A DNA stretch of 64,000 nucleotides from Nostoc sp. MG11. Lineage in GTDB: Bacteria; Cyanobacteriota; Cyanobacteriia; Cyanobacteriales; Nostocaceae. The stretch covers positions 1 through 64,000 of the forward strand of contig NZ_JACXXN010000031.1 in NCBI RefSeq assembly GCF_014904695.1, read 5' to 3'. Position numbers and translations under genes: made by a program. The notes under the pieces were generated by a model. It was not told the origin of the DNA. It saw only the letters and a list, made by a program, of their open reading frames with translations, and ran no database searches. Shown here in pieces: positions 44,614 through 53,341 of this stretch; positions within the stretch are counted from its first letter, which is position 1, and every line of letters begins with the position of its first letter.

Positions 44614-45132
44614 AAGTTTTCATGTAATCTTTGTGTTTAGTAATTGGATGTTTATCAATTACTAATTTCTATTAACATACGTTTAAACCAATGTTTAACT
44701 GTGCAGAACGTGAATGCTGCCTTTATATTATTTACTCAGAGATAATTATGAGCAATAAGTTATGAAGAATTCATGAGTCTATTGTGAAGAACACATAAGT
44801 CCCTTTTGATCGACTGAAATAATGATGATTTTGATTAGTTTGGCAAAAAATTTCTGTAGTTTAAGATAGAGTTTTGCCGTTTCGGCATTTATGCCAATTA
44901 TTTTCTGAGAGAGCAGTGAGGATTGTTCTGGCTGCACAAGTTCTTGTTTGTGGCGATCGCCTGCTATTGTTCTTTTATATCTAAAGATAGTTTCTAAGTG
45001 ATATTTACTACATACAGTTGTCGTAATGCCGTCAACAGTGTCATAAAGAAAAGGTGAAGGGTTAGCCCTTGGCGTATACCTAAAATTAAACTTGCTTGCG
45101 CCCCCAGCCTCCAGGATAGACATATCATACTC
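44614..45132. other. Divergent intergenic region
   Basis: These 519 bases separate the minus-strand VanZ-LamG gene from the plus-strand cyclase gene. A 114-residue open frame on the minus strand (45123-44779) exists, but has no recognisable domain and no ribosome-binding site. It would also start only nine bases from the opposite start codon, so I do not call it. The region must contain both promoters. Confidence 0.45.
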
Positions 45133-46815
45133 ATGACTGAACTCACGCTATGCCTACGAGAAGGAGATACCGAGACAACGGTTACAGTAGATCAAGATGT
45201 ATTCACAATTGGTCGGTTGCCAGAATGTAACTTATACTTACCTTTTGTCGGAGTTTCCCGCAATCATGCACGGCTTGTTAGAACAGCTGTCGGTGTATGG
45301 ACAATTGAGGATCTGGGTAGCAAAAACGGGACGCAAGTGAATCAATGTCTTATTCGCTGTCCTCAAGAGTTACATCATGGCGATGTTATCTGGTTGGGCA
45401 ATGTTAGCCTAGCAGTGTTACTTGCCACTCCTGCGGTAAAGTTGACGCCTGAGTATGTGCTAGCTGCGGAAAATAATGAGCAGCGAACAATCTTTCGCAA
45501 TGTCGAACAACTACAACAGCAATGGATTGAAGCTGATAGCAAAGATGGCAATATCAGCAATAAGGACAAAACCATTGCCCGTCTTAAAGACTTAGTAGAT
45601 ATAGCTAAAAATCTCTGTGCTGCGGCATCTATAGAAGAGATTTTCTCTCAGGTGCAACAAGTCGTTTTTCGTTACCTTGATAGTATTGACCGTTTAGCAT
45701 TATTAATTGATGTCAGTGGTTGCGGTCAGTTGGAGTTAGTCAATGCTGCTACTAGAAATATTTTCCAACAAAAACATCTTGCAGCTGATGGCAGTTGGAT
45801 TAGTCGTAGTATTTGTCAAAAGGTATTTGAGGAAAAAGTTGTCATTCAAACGGCTGATACCCATAAGGATGAACGGTTTTCTAGTGAACACAGTATTTTG
45901 GTTAAAGGCATTCGCAGCGCGATGGCAGTGCCTTTATGGGATGAAAATAAAGTTGTAGGCGTTCTTTATGCCGATGCTCATCTTTCTTCTTATCATTGGG
46001 CAAATGAAGGCGAGGAAGAACTCAGCTTTTTTTCGGCCTTGGCAAACCTTGTAGCTTCTAGTGTGCAACGTTGGCTGTTGGTAGAGAAACTCAGAACTGA
46101 AGAGGTGATTCGTCACCGACTAGAACGCTATCATTCTCCATCTGTGGTACAGCAGTTAATATCTGTAGGCGGTTTACCAGGTGGTCGTTTAGCTCCCGCA
46201 GAGAGCGAAATCAGCATTTTATTTGCAGATTTAGTCGGCTTTACGGCAATTTCTGAAAAGTTAACACCAACTGCGATCGCTCAATTATTAAATAATTTAT
46301 TTGAAGAGATGCTACAAGAAGTGTTCGGCTATGGCGGCACTTTGGATAAATATATCGGAGATTGTATTATGGCATTCTTTGGCGCTCCAGAGCCGCAACC
46401 AGATCACGCCGATCGCGCAACTGCTGCGGCTAAGGGAATGCTCACCCGTCTAGCACGTCTCAATGCCAATGGTTTTTGGCACGAACCGCTACAACTACGC
46501 ATTGCTATAAATAGTGGTAAGGCTGTGGTGGGAGATGTTGGTAGTTCGCAGAGAGTAGACTATACGGCATTAGGCGCTACGATTAATCTCGCTGCTCGGA
46601 TGGAAGCAGTCTGTTCCCCTGGTGAATGCGTAATTAGCGAAGCTACTTATAAAATGCTTTCGCAACCTTCATGCTTTCAGGAAATGGGGGATCATCGTTT
46701 CAAAGGTATTGATCGATTAGTGAAAGTTTATCAGACGAAAATGCGCCAAGAGTCATTTGTCATTAATCAAGATACAGAAATGCCAGGAACATCACATTTT
46801 CCCGCAAGTCATTGA
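45133..46815 (+). CDS. Adenylate/guanylate cyclase with FHA and GAF domains
   Basis: This 560-residue protein has three domains. An FHA domain (about 20-95: FTIGRLPECNLYLPFVGVSR, NHARLV, EDLGSKNGTQVNQ) should bind phosphothreonine. A GAF domain (about 155-315: AASIEEIFSQVQQVVFRYLD, SRSICQKVFEEKVV, AMAVPLWDENKVVGVLYAD) may bind a ligand such as cyclic nucleotide. A class III cyclase domain follows (about 355-535: ISILFADLVGFTAISEKL with metal Asp, YGGTLDKYIGDCIMAFFGAP with the second Asp, LRIAINSGKAVVGDVGS). The second-half ATLG/NLAARMEA region suggests cAMP rather than cGMP, but this is not certain. It makes the enzyme a phospho- and ligand-controlled cytosolic cyclase. Confidence 0.9.
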   Translation: MTELTLCLREGDTETTVTVDQDVFTIGRLPECNLYLPFVGVSRNHARLVRTAVGVWTIEDLGSKNGTQVNQCLIRCPQELHHGDVIWLGNVSLAVLLATPAVKLTPEYVLAAENNEQRTIFRNVEQLQQQWIEADSKDGNISNKDKTIARLKDLVDIAKNLCAAASIEEIFSQVQQVVFRYLDSIDRLALLIDVSGCGQLELVNAATRNIFQQKHLAADGSWISRSICQKVFEEKVVIQTADTHKDERFSSEHSILVKGIRSAMAVPLWDENKVVGVLYADAHLSSYHWANEGEEELSFFSALANLVASSVQRWLLVEKLRTEEVIRHRLERYHSPSVVQQLISVGGLPGGRLAPAESEISILFADLVGFTAISEKLTPTAIAQLLNNLFEEMLQEVFGYGGTLDKYIGDCIMAFFGAPEPQPDHADRATAAAKGMLTRLARLNANGFWHEPLQLRIAINSGKAVVGDVGSSQRVDYTALGATINLAARMEAVCSPGECVISEATYKMLSQPSCFQEMGDHRFKGIDRLVKVYQTKMRQESFVINQDTEMPGTSHFPASH

Positions 46816-47208
46816 CCAAACCCAAACTTAGTGCTGAGTTCTGAGTGGAAGAGTAGGGGAGTGGGGGAGTGAAATAATTTGAATTGTCGAAAGGAGGTGA
46901 TTTTTCACTTTGGAAAATCGCTGGTTTATCATCTGATTTTGTCTACAAAAGTTCAATGTAGAATATGTGTTTTGCTTATCATGGGTTGCTTGTATAGTCT
47001 GTCATATAGGTTTTTTTTGCTTAAATTTGTTTAACGATAAATACACGGTTATTCTGTATATTTTGTTTCTAAGTTAATTGCAAAATTGTAATATTAAGCT
47101 ACCAATTCTTGGCTAAAAGACTAAAATTTAGATGGTAGCTTCCACACATATAGTATGTGTAACACTATGAAGTTTACCTGAAGCTATTTTTTAACGGGAG
47201 GTTAGGTA
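46816..47208. other. Upstream region of the gabD-like gene
   Basis: These 393 bases hold no gene. The sequence GAAAGGAGGTGATTTTTCAC near 46888 resembles a ribosome-binding site, but no open frame of note follows. From 46980 the DNA is AT-rich and probably contains the promoter. A strong GGGAGG lies 12 bases before the ATG at 47209. Confidence 0.45.
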
Positions 47209-48576
47209 ATGGCTATCGCCACCATTAATCCCGCCACTGGGGAGACGCTCAAAACCTTTGAGCCACTTAATGATGCAGAAATTGCCGCTAAACTCGATTT
47301 GGCACTTCAGGCTTTTGAGGAGTATCGCCAAACTAGTTTTTCTAAGCGATCGCACTGGTTGCAAAAAGCTGCGGACATTCTAGAGCAAGAGAAAGCAGAA
47401 TTTGCTAAAGTGATGACTCTAGAAATGGGCAAACCCTTCAAAGCAGCGATCACAGAAGTAGAAAAATGCGCCGCCGTTTGCCGCTACTATGCCGAAAACG
47501 CACCGAGTTTTTTGGCTGATGTTGCTGTCAAAACCGATGCTAGCCATAGCTTTGTCCGTTACCAACCATTGGGCGCAATTCTCGCGGTTATGCCGTGGAA
47601 TTTCCCTTTTTGGCAAGTTTTCCGGTTTGCTGCACCTGCCTTAATGGCGGGAAATGTCGGCTTGCTCAAACACGCTTCCAATGTGCCGCAGTGCGCTTTG
47701 GCAATTGAAGATATTATCCAACGAGCAGGTTTTCCCAAGGGTGCATTTCAAACTCTATTGATAGGTGCTGCCAAAGTTGCCGATTTAATGGCTGATGAGC
47801 GGGTGAAAGCTGCTACCTTGACTGGAAGCGAACCCGCCGGCGCATCTCTCGCCGCTGCTGCGGGAAAACAAATCAAAAAAACCGTCCTGGAACTGGGAGG
47901 AAGTGATCCATTTATTGTGTTAGCAAGTGCTGATTTAGAGACAGCAGTTGTCACAGCTACTACAGCGCGGATGTTAAATAATGGGCAATCATGTATTGCA
48001 GCGAAACGATTTATTGTAGCAGAAGCGATCGCTGACAAATTTGAAAAATTACTTTTAGAAAAATTCGAGGCGCTGAAAGTTGGCGATCCCATGCAACTAG
48101 ACACTGATTTAGGCCCATTAGCAACCCCCGGTATCCTCCAGGATTTAAACCAGCAAGTGCAAGCTGCTATTGATAGCGGTGGTAAAGTCCTCACAGGTGG
48201 ACATCCTTTATCAGATCGTTCGGGGAACTTTTATCCACCAACAATTATCAAAGATATCCCCCACGACAGTTCAATTGCCAAAGAAGAATTCTTTGGTCCG
48301 GTAGCATTGTTATTCCGGGTTCCAGATCTCGATGCTGCCATTCAACTCGCCAATGATACGCCCTTTGGTTTAGGTGCAAGTGCTTGGACAACAAATGAGC
48401 AAGAACGCGATCGCTTAGTTGAGGAAATTGAAGCAGGTGCGGTATTTATCAACGGTATGGTTAAATCCGATCCGCGATTGCCCTTTGGTGGTACTAAGCG
48501 TTCTGGGTATGGCAGAGAACTGAGTATCCAGGGTATACATGAGTTTGTCAACGTTAAAACTGTTTGGGTGAAGTGA
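47209..48576 (+). CDS. gabD: Succinate-semialdehyde dehydrogenase
   Basis: This 455-residue aldehyde dehydrogenase has the full active site: PWNFPFWQVFRFAAPALMAG at about 129-148 (including the catalytic Asn), Glu228 in TVLELGGSDPF and the nucleophile Cys262 in NNGQSCIAAKRF. Length and sequence are those of cyanobacterial succinate-semialdehyde dehydrogenase, which oxidises succinic semialdehyde to succinate with NADP. The next gene encodes the 2-oxoglutarate decarboxylase-like partner 68 bases away, the same pairing known for the cyanobacterial TCA bypass (established for Synechococcus 7002 homologues). Together they replace 2-oxoglutarate dehydrogenase. Strong ribosome-binding site, ATG start. 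Confidence 0.9.
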   Translation: MAIATINPATGETLKTFEPLNDAEIAAKLDLALQAFEEYRQTSFSKRSHWLQKAADILEQEKAEFAKVMTLEMGKPFKAAITEVEKCAAVCRYYAENAPSFLADVAVKTDASHSFVRYQPLGAILAVMPWNFPFWQVFRFAAPALMAGNVGLLKHASNVPQCALAIEDIIQRAGFPKGAFQTLLIGAAKVADLMADERVKAATLTGSEPAGASLAAAAGKQIKKTVLELGGSDPFIVLASADLETAVVTATTARMLNNGQSCIAAKRFIVAEAIADKFEKLLLEKFEALKVGDPMQLDTDLGPLATPGILQDLNQQVQAAIDSGGKVLTGGHPLSDRSGNFYPPTIIKDIPHDSSIAKEEFFGPVALLFRVPDLDAAIQLANDTPFGLGASAWTTNEQERDRLVEEIEAGAVFINGMVKSDPRLPFGGTKRSGYGRELSIQGIHEFVNVKTVWVK

Positions 48577-48644
48577 TTTTGTCATTAGTCCTTTGTCATT
48601 TGACTAATGACTAAAATCTTGTTCATCGCTAGTGAGGAAATCAA

Positions 48645-50288
48645 ATGAATACGGCTGAACTGTTAGTGCAGTGTTTGGAAAATGAAGGGGTGCAATACGT
48701 TTTTGGACTTCCTGGCGAAGAAAACCTGCATGTTTTGGAAGCATTGAAACATTCTTCCATTCAATTTATTACTACCCGTCACGAACAGGGTGCGGCTTTT
48801 ATGGCGGATGTCTACGGACGCCTGACAGGAAAAGCTGGCGTGTGCCTTTCTACGCTTGGGCCAGGGGCAACCAACTTGATGACCGGGGTAGCAGATGCTA
48901 ACCTCGATGGTGCGCCTTTAGTGGCGATTACTGGTCAAGTGGGAACAGATAGAATGCACATCGAATCTCATCAATATTTGGATTTGGTGGCAATGTTTGC
49001 TCCTGTTACCAAATGGAATAAGCAGATTGTGCGACCGAGTATTACACCAGAAGTTGTGCGGAAAGCCTTTAAGCGATCGCAAAGCGAAAAACCTGGTGCA
49101 GTTCACATCGATTTGCCAGAAAATATTGCTGCCATGCCTGTAGAAGGCAAACCTTTACATAAAGATAATAGCGAAAAAACGTATGCTTCTTTTGCAAGTA
49201 TTCGAGCAGCAGCAGCGGCAATTTCCCAAGCAATTAATCCTTTAATCTTAGTGGGAAATGGAGCAATTCGCTCTCACGCCAGCGATGCTGTGACGCAATT
49301 TGCCACTACCATGAATATTCCTGTTGCTAATACTTTCATGGGCAAAGGCGTAATCCCCTACACTCATCACTTAGCCTTGTGGTCAGTGGGATTACAGCAA
49401 AGAGATTTCATTACTTGTGGCTTTGACAACACAGATTTAGTAATTGCTATTGGTTATGATTTGATAGAGTTTTCTCCCAAAAAATGGAATCCCGATGGTG
49501 AAATTCCCATTGTGCATATTGGAGTAAGTCCAGCGGAAATTGATAGTAGTTATATTCCCCATGCGGAAGTAGTAGGAGATATTTCTGATTCCCTCTACGA
49601 AATCTTAAAATTAGCAGACCGCCACGGAAAAGCTAATCCTTTTGCGATCAGCTTAAGGGAAGATATTCGTGCTGACTATGAAGAACACGCCTATGATGAG
49701 GGGTTTCCCATTAAACCACAAAAGTTAATTTATGACTTGCGGCAAGTAATGGGCCCAGACGATATCGTCATCTCTGATGTTGGCGCACATAAAATGTGGA
49801 TTGCTCGTCATTATCACTGTCATAGTCCTAATACTTGCATTATTTCTAATGGTTTCGCGGCAATGGGTATTGCTATTCCAGGCGCTTTAGCAGCAAAACT
49901 TGTTCATCCCAACCGCAAAGTCGTAGCGGCTACCGGCGATGGCGGTTTTATGATGAATTGCCAGGAATTAGAAACTGCTTTGCGTGTCGGTACTCCTTTT
50001 GTTACCTTAATTTTCAATGATGGTGGCTATGGGTTAATCGAGTGGAAGCAAGAAAATCAATTTGGTAAAGGAAACTCATCTTTTGTGCATTTTGGCAATC
50101 CCGATTTTGTCAAATTAGCCGAAAGCATGGGTTTAAAAGGCTACCGAGTTGAATCTGCTGATGATTTGATTCCCATACTCAAAGAAGCCCTCGCGCAAGA
50201 TGTGCCTGCGGTGATAGATTGTCCCGTGGATTATCGGGAGAATCGCCGCTTTACCCAAAAAGCTGGCGAGTTGAATTGTGCAGTCTAA
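48645..50288 (+). CDS. ogdA: 2-oxoglutarate decarboxylase (acetolactate synthase-like)
   Basis: This 547-residue ThDP enzyme looks like an acetolactate synthase large subunit. Signs are VQYVFGLPGEENLHVLEAL at 17-35, TTRHEQGAAFMADVYGRLTG at 43-62 with the cofactor-activating Glu, TLGPGATNLMTGVADANLDG near 69, and the ThDP/Mg motif ATGDGGFMMNCQELETALRV near 428 followed by LIFNDGGYGLI. Its position beside a succinate-semialdehyde dehydrogenase gene identifies it as the cyanobacterial 2-oxoglutarate decarboxylase, forming succinic semialdehyde and CO2. A true biosynthetic acetolactate synthase is less likely because no regulatory subunit gene is nearby. It follows gabD by 68 bases with a heptamer-like repeat between them. 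Confidence 0.88.
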   Translation: MNTAELLVQCLENEGVQYVFGLPGEENLHVLEALKHSSIQFITTRHEQGAAFMADVYGRLTGKAGVCLSTLGPGATNLMTGVADANLDGAPLVAITGQVGTDRMHIESHQYLDLVAMFAPVTKWNKQIVRPSITPEVVRKAFKRSQSEKPGAVHIDLPENIAAMPVEGKPLHKDNSEKTYASFASIRAAAAAISQAINPLILVGNGAIRSHASDAVTQFATTMNIPVANTFMGKGVIPYTHHLALWSVGLQQRDFITCGFDNTDLVIAIGYDLIEFSPKKWNPDGEIPIVHIGVSPAEIDSSYIPHAEVVGDISDSLYEILKLADRHGKANPFAISLREDIRADYEEHAYDEGFPIKPQKLIYDLRQVMGPDDIVISDVGAHKMWIARHYHCHSPNTCIISNGFAAMGIAIPGALAAKLVHPNRKVVAATGDGGFMMNCQELETALRVGTPFVTLIFNDGGYGLIEWKQENQFGKGNSSFVHFGNPDFVKLAESMGLKGYRVESADDLIPILKEALAQDVPAVIDCPVDYRENRRFTQKAGELNCAV

Positions 50289-50310
50289 TCAGTACTGAGT
50301 TAAGAAGTAG

Positions 50311-50408
50311 GACTAGTTCTGTCAAGGTGATGAGAAATCTGCACTTCGGTAAGCATAAAGGCATAAAGAACATTAAATGTTAAATGCTACACCTTGACAG
50401 GGCTAGAG
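50311..50408. repeat. 98-bp element with terminal inverted repeats
   Basis: The left end GACTAGTTCTGTCAAGGTG (50311-50329) is matched by CACCTTGACAGGGCTAGAG (50390-50408) in inverse, with 14 of 19 positions equal and the inner 11 bp perfect. The 60 bases between them are AT-rich and carry no gene. It may be a small non-autonomous element or act as the terminator behind ogdA. Confidence 0.65.
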
Positions 50409-50642
50409 TTAGGAGTTATCAATACAGCTGTTGCCAGGTAGTTTAGGACATCATCCTGATCATAAAATCCTGATGCTAAGAGACTTTCAAGCCTGTTCTG
50501 TGTTCTCTATTCCCTGTCCCCTGCTATACCTAGCTATTTGGTGGCTTGGGGCGATCGCAGCACTTATGATGGTGAACTTTGCCAGAATAAGTGCGTCAAT
50601 AGTTGTTGTTAACTACAGAGAGCGAATAGGAAGGAGTCAACT

Positions 50643-51374
50643 CTGAAAGGTTTTAAATTCAAAGGCGTTGAAAAACTGATTGGCCCAATAGCCGCACTTC
50701 TCGGCTTGGTGTGTTTGTTACAGTGGTACATCTATGGTGAACTGCGATCGCCTTCCGATCCCGTCTTTGAAGTTAAACAGCCACCTTTGGTTATGAAAGG
50801 GGGCGACCCTTATATCCGCGCTTTGATGCGAACCATCTCAGCAAGTGAAGCCAATAGCAGCCGTCCCTATTCGCTGTTGTATGGTGGACAACAAATTAAC
50901 GACCTCAGCCGACATCCTGAAATATGCGTCACCATTGTCACAGGTCCTAACACGGGTAACTGTTCCACTGCTGCTGGTAGATATCAAATCATCAACACTA
51001 CCTGGTATCACATAGCGCCTCGTTATCACCCAAACCCGATGCAATTAATGTTTTGGACTGCTTATAGTTTTCAACCAGAGTATCAAGATAGAGTGGTTTA
51101 CCGTTGGTTAAGTGATTCACAAGTTTGGGGAACTGATATTTCTCAACTACTGCGTCAGGGAAAGTTAAATGATGTTTTGCGGCGACTATCTCCTACTTGG
51201 ACAAGTTTAGGATATGGCATTGAAACTAATTCCATCAGTAGCTCTTTGCCAAAGGTTTATCAGAAAATGCTGCAAGAGGAATTAAACGCAGCTAAGCAAC
51301 CAGCATCACAGAAGTTAACCCCATCTCCAACTCCTTCGAGCAAGCAAGTAGAGAAGCAGCCAAAGAAGCAGTGA
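50643..51374 (+). CDS. Membrane-anchored muramidase-like protein, probable CTG start
   Basis: This protein of 243 residues (from CTG 50643) begins with a short basic stretch and a transmembrane helix (LIGPIAALLGLVCLLQWYIY). A GH24/phage-lysozyme-like domain follows (GGDPYIRALMRTISASEANS, AAGRYQIINTTWYHIAPRYH, YGIETNSISSSLPKVYQKML) and a Pro/Ser/Lys-rich tail. The Glu in TISASEANS is the likely catalytic acid. It probably cleaves peptidoglycan in the periplasm. The start is unusual: AAGGAG at 50631-50636 precedes CTG at 50643 by six bases. The frame is closed at 50610, and the first in-frame alternatives (TTG 50706, GTG 50709) lie inside the membrane helix. Confidence 0.78.
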   Translation: MKGFKFKGVEKLIGPIAALLGLVCLLQWYIYGELRSPSDPVFEVKQPPLVMKGGDPYIRALMRTISASEANSSRPYSLLYGGQQINDLSRHPEICVTIVTGPNTGNCSTAAGRYQIINTTWYHIAPRYHPNPMQLMFWTAYSFQPEYQDRVVYRWLSDSQVWGTDISQLLRQGKLNDVLRRLSPTWTSLGYGIETNSISSSLPKVYQKMLQEELNAAKQPASQKLTPSPTPSSKQVEKQPKKQ

Positions 51375-51391
51375 ACTTAATCATAGTTAAC

Positions 51392-52204
51392 TTACTGCGT
51401 AAAAAAGTTTTTGACATTTTGCACAAATGCTAAGGTATTTTCAAAGTGAATGTTATGCCCAGCATTATCAATTATTTCTAGCTGAGAAAATTCACATACT
51501 TTAGTCATTTTTATATTGATATCTATAAATTTCTCATCATATTCACCAGTAAGCAAAAGCATGGGAATTGTGTTTTCTTTAAGCTTTGCCCACAAAGAAG
51601 GTTGGCATCCAGTACCCATGAAGCGCAGGGATTTATCTAATTCTAGTGGATGATTTTGCAACCGACTTTCTATCATGCGGTCATATTGTGGATGGTTTTT
51701 TATAGAACCAAAAATTGACTGATTGTACCAATTTGCTAGAAAAGCAGTATCAATTTTGTTAATGTTTCTGATTAATTTCCTCCCTATTTGCATATCACGT
51801 TTAATTCGTTCTAATCTTTCTGCTTTTGTTGGTAAACCTGGGGAAGCTGACTCTAATACTACTTTATAAAAACGTTCTGGAAAGTGCAGGGTTAGGTATA
51901 AGCCCAATCTCCCACCCATTGAATAACCAACTAAAAAGCATTTGGCAATTATTAAATCGTCCAGCAAGTTGATTAAAGCATCAGCAGTGTTTTCGATGGT
52001 GTAGTACTCCTCACCACCCAAAACTTGAGTTTTGCCATGTCCGGGAAGGTCAATTATCAAATAAGAAAATTCATCATTAGATAGTAATTTTATGGCTTCA
52101 TCAAATTCATTCATGCTACCCATGAAGCCATGCAGAAAAAGAATTAGTGGTTTGTCTACATTACTAATTAAACAATAATGAAATTGATAATTTTCTGAAA
52201 TCAT
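51392..52204 (-). CDS. menH: MenH-type alpha/beta hydrolase (menaquinone/phylloquinone pathway)
   Basis: This 270-residue alpha/beta hydrolase has the oxyanion region LILFLHGFMGSMNEFDEAI (20-38), IIDLPGHGKTQ (50-60), the nucleophile elbow VGYSMGGRLGLYL with Ser95, an Asp in LLLTGEYDEKF and His in DNAGHNIHFENT near 248. The HGFMGS and GYSMGGR motifs and the length fit 2-succinyl-6-hydroxy-2,4-cyclohexadiene-1-carboxylate synthase (MenH), which acts in phylloquinone synthesis in cyanobacteria. Other hydrolases of the fold cannot be excluded. It is convergent with the muramidase-like gene, 17 bases apart. Confidence 0.85.
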   Translation of the reverse strand: MISENYQFHYCLISNVDKPLILFLHGFMGSMNEFDEAIKLLSNDEFSYLIIDLPGHGKTQVLGGEEYYTIENTADALINLLDDLIIAKCFLVGYSMGGRLGLYLTLHFPERFYKVVLESASPGLPTKAERLERIKRDMQIGRKLIRNINKIDTAFLANWYNQSIFGSIKNHPQYDRMIESRLQNHPLELDKSLRFMGTGCQPSLWAKLKENTIPMLLLTGEYDEKFIDINIKMTKVCEFSQLEIIDNAGHNIHFENTLAFVQNVKNFFTQ

Positions 52205-52292
52205 AATCGGCTCAGATTCCCAACTTTTCTAAGAATTCGGGAATCTTGTGATCTTGTTGTTCAATTCACTGTGTAATGGTCTTTTAGTCTAC

Positions 52293-52691
52293 TTAAGGCA
52301 AAAACCGATCTAAAGCAGCTTTTAACTGTTCAATTTCAACTTCCATATTGCCCTCCTTAGCGGCTCTGGCAATACACTCAGTTAAATGTTCATCTAGAAC
52401 TATTCGTGCTACCCGATCTAGTGCGCCCCGGACTGCGGCAATTTGCAACAAAACATCAGGACAAGGGCTACTTTGCTGCACCATTGTCTTAATGCCGCGA
52501 ACATGTCCTTCTATACGCGATAACCGATTGACAATTCTCCGTAACGACTCTTCACTATGGACATGAGGATGAACCGATGTATCTTCAGGAGTATGAGCTG
52601 TATGCTTGTGGTCTGTATTGTGACTGTGAGAGTCTTCTGCTTGCTGGGATATAGGCAAGGATTCTTGACCTAATCGGTTTGATACGTTCAT
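52293..52691 (-). CDS. InrS/CsoR-family nickel- or copper-sensing repressor
   Basis: This 132-residue protein is a DUF156 (CsoR/RcnR/InrS) repressor: ESLRRIVNRLSRIEGHVRGI near 48-67, then SSPCPDVLLQIAAVRGALDR and LDEHLTECIARAAKEG. The spacing of His45, Cys77, His102 and Cys106 equals that of the four nickel ligands of Synechocystis InrS (His21, Cys53, His78, Cys82). The His-rich N-terminus (DSHSHNTDHKHTAHTPEDTS, VHPHVHSEE) could capture extra metal. It should bind DNA when metal-free and release it when loaded. No metal exporter gene lies next to it, so its target is elsewhere. ATG start. Confidence 0.88.
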   Translation of the reverse strand: MNVSNRLGQESLPISQQAEDSHSHNTDHKHTAHTPEDTSVHPHVHSEESLRRIVNRLSRIEGHVRGIKTMVQQSSPCPDVLLQIAAVRGALDRVARIVLDEHLTECIARAAKEGNMEVEIEQLKAALDRFLP

Positions 52692-52851
52692 GGGTTGTCA
52701 AAGTGCTGGTAGTACTAAGATCCTAGCCTAACTAGGCACTGGGAAAAGGGGGAAAGGTTAAAAGGTAAGAGGATGGTTCTTCTCTTTCACCGAAGAGGCA
52801 GAGGGGAAGGGAGCGATCTTGCGGGGGGAGCAAGCCCTTCCCCTAGAGCAT

Positions 52852-52983
52852 CGATTCAGTAATCGCAAAAACCTGATTTCTTTTCGGTAAAACGACCAAT
52901 TATCGTTGACTGTAGAGACGTTGCATTGCGACGTCTCTACGAAATAATCGGTTTTTCTCGCCCCTATCTTGAATACTGAATCG
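52852..52983. repeat. Palindrome-cored element, third shell type
   Basis: Ends CGATTCAGTA (52852) and, inverted, CGATTCAGTA (to 52983) form a 10-bp perfect terminal inverted repeat. The centre (52912-52940) is a variant of the palindrome GTAGAGACGTTGC found at 22.8, 22.95 and 54.7 kb. The rest of this 650-base spacer between the repressor and htrA holds a purine-rich stretch near 52740-52830 and no supported gene. Confidence 0.65.
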
Positions 52984-53341
52984 GTCTTCTAGAAGCGGAA
53001 CATGGGTATGAATGAAGCCCTGTCCTTCCAGAACGCTTGGATTGGTGCGGAGTACAAGCTCCGTCTGTTGTCTTTCCCCCTGCCCCCTGCTTCTTTTGAC
53101 TTTTCCCCAATTCTTAATCAATGGGTAAGATCCGTACCTCTAAAGGGTGAATCTCCATAATAGCTTTTGGGCTAAAAATTCCATTAATTTGATTACAGGT
53201 AAGTCGCACTACGCCTCAACTCCAATGTTGAGCAAAGTAGACGAAACTGGAAGCAGAGAGTAAACGTCAATTTTGTAAAAATAACTGTAGAAAGATTTGT
53301 CACGACTCAACAACATTACGCTTCTAAATTAGGTTGTGATT

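Noticed and set aside
44779-45123. 114-residue minus-strand open frame upstream of the cyclase gene
   Set aside because: No recognisable domain or Shine-Dalgarno; it would start nine bases from the opposite start codon, within the promoter region.
48645-50288. Biosynthetic acetolactate synthase (IlvB)
   Set aside because: The neighbouring succinate-semialdehyde dehydrogenase gene and absence of an ilvN-like gene favour 2-oxoglutarate decarboxylase.
50431-50646. 71-residue open frame before the muramidase-like gene
   Set aside because: No similarity or ribosome-binding site, and it covers the leader of the next gene, including its Shine-Dalgarno.
53010-53100. Possible coding remnant on the minus strand (ELVLRTNPSVLEGQGF)
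   Set aside because: The stretch is short, next to a repeat element, and does not match a family I can name, so it was not called.
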